This document shows, piece after piece, positions 63,701 through 64,000 of a stretch of DNA of 64,000 bases. The notes below the pieces were generated by a model. It had not been told where the DNA came from. It saw only the letters and a program-made list of their open reading frames with translations, and ran no database searches. The position numbers and the translations under genes were made by a program. Location of the stretch: assembly GCF_014305095.1 (NCBI RefSeq), contig NZ_JACRUI010000001.1:186001-250000 (forward strand), written 5' to 3'. The stretch comes from Flavobacterium kayseriense (GTDB lineage Bacteria > Bacteroidota > Bacteroidia > Flavobacteriales > Flavobacteriaceae). Numbering within the stretch: position 1 is the stretch's first letter; each line of letters opens with the position of its first letter.

Positions 63701-64000
63701 GCCACGACCTATAGGTGTTGCTTGCTTTTCTCCATCTTTTACACATAATAAAATATCGTGGGCATTCGCATCTTCTTTGTTTAAATAATAAGTATTATTT
63801 GATGCAATTAATTTAACCTCGTGTTTTTGAGCAAACTCAATCAAGGTTTTATTAACCCTATTTTCATCCTCTTGATTGTGACGCATGATTTCGAGATAAA
63901 AGTCGGCTCCAAATTGCTCCTTCCACCAAATCAATGCTTCTTCAGCTTGATTCTCTCCAATATTCAAAATCTTACCTGGAATTTCTCCGTATAAATTTCC
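60701..64000 (-). CDS. dnaE: DNA polymerase III subunit alpha, C-terminal 1099 residues (partial)
   Basis: The frame is open to the right edge, so the start lies outside the window; the TTG at 63967 is internal. About 1100 residues are present. The end of the PHP domain comes first ([25 protein letters not shown]). The polymerase core follows, with [17 protein letters not shown] and [21 protein letters not shown] holding catalytic aspartates. [25 protein letters not shown]-like sequence (AFNKSHS...) and the helix-hairpin-helix region come next, then an OB-fold ([27 protein letters not shown]). The C-terminal part carries an acidic linker. It is the replicative polymerase catalytic subunit. 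All core motifs are intact. Confidence 0.97.
   Translation of the reverse strand, partial: [1099 protein letters not shown]

Overview
The window looks like chromosomal DNA of a Flavobacterium-type member of the Flavobacteriaceae (Bacteroidota). It is AT-rich. Signs of this group are SusC/SusD outer-membrane pairs, a type IX secretion (T9SS) sorting tail, many Bacteroidota lipoproteins, and promoters of the TTTG-N18/19-TAnnTTTG kind, seen most clearly before tRNA genes. I see no phage, IS element, integron or CRISPR array.

Layout. 1-1780: end of a DUF885 gene, a small GreA/GreB-like gene, then about 900 bp without an intact gene. 1782-14451: a polysaccharide utilisation locus (PUL) on the minus strand. 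It holds a membrane-spanning propeller/Y_Y_Y/LuxR-type regulator, SusC, SusD, a lipoprotein fusing a glycerophosphodiesterase domain to a GH16 glucanase, an endonuclease/exonuclease/phosphatase-family lipoprotein and a GH3 beta-glucosidase. The enzymes suggest a beta-glucan, perhaps one decorated with phosphate esters. 14848-32190: tRNA-Leu and mostly housekeeping or conserved genes: M20 dipeptidase, a BlaI/BlaR1-TonB operon with a clear operator candidate, saccharopine dehydrogenase family, DUF423, PEP carboxykinase, DUF4407, PH/SHOCT, MmcQ, cyclase, HemW, RuvC, flippase-like protein, glycosyltransferase and DUF456.

32388-56456 is the most unusual region: about 24 kb of minus-strand genes for the cell surface. 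In transcription order they are a DUF4402 subunit, a strong hairpin, a PapD-like chaperone, a second DUF4402 protein, an usher-like outer-membrane protein ending in two SPOR-like repeats, and a 6198-residue T9SS-sorted giant protein. The giant is built of LamG, thrombospondin-3-like and Ig-like domains, three huge parallel beta-helix blocks and repeated beta modules. I read this as a chaperone-usher-like fibre assembly system in a phylum where that pathway is not usually described, beside (and perhaps co-transcribed with) a giant adhesin.

57189-57722 holds two tRNA-Asp genes in a tandem duplication. Each is followed by a terminator hairpin and a structured element whose stems differ between copies but stay paired, which suggests a small RNA. 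The rest is a DUF58 protein, thioredoxin, an outer-membrane beta-barrel protein and most of DnaE, which runs off the right edge. Three copies of one interspersed palindromic repeat lie at about 30.7, 32.3 and 59.4 kb.
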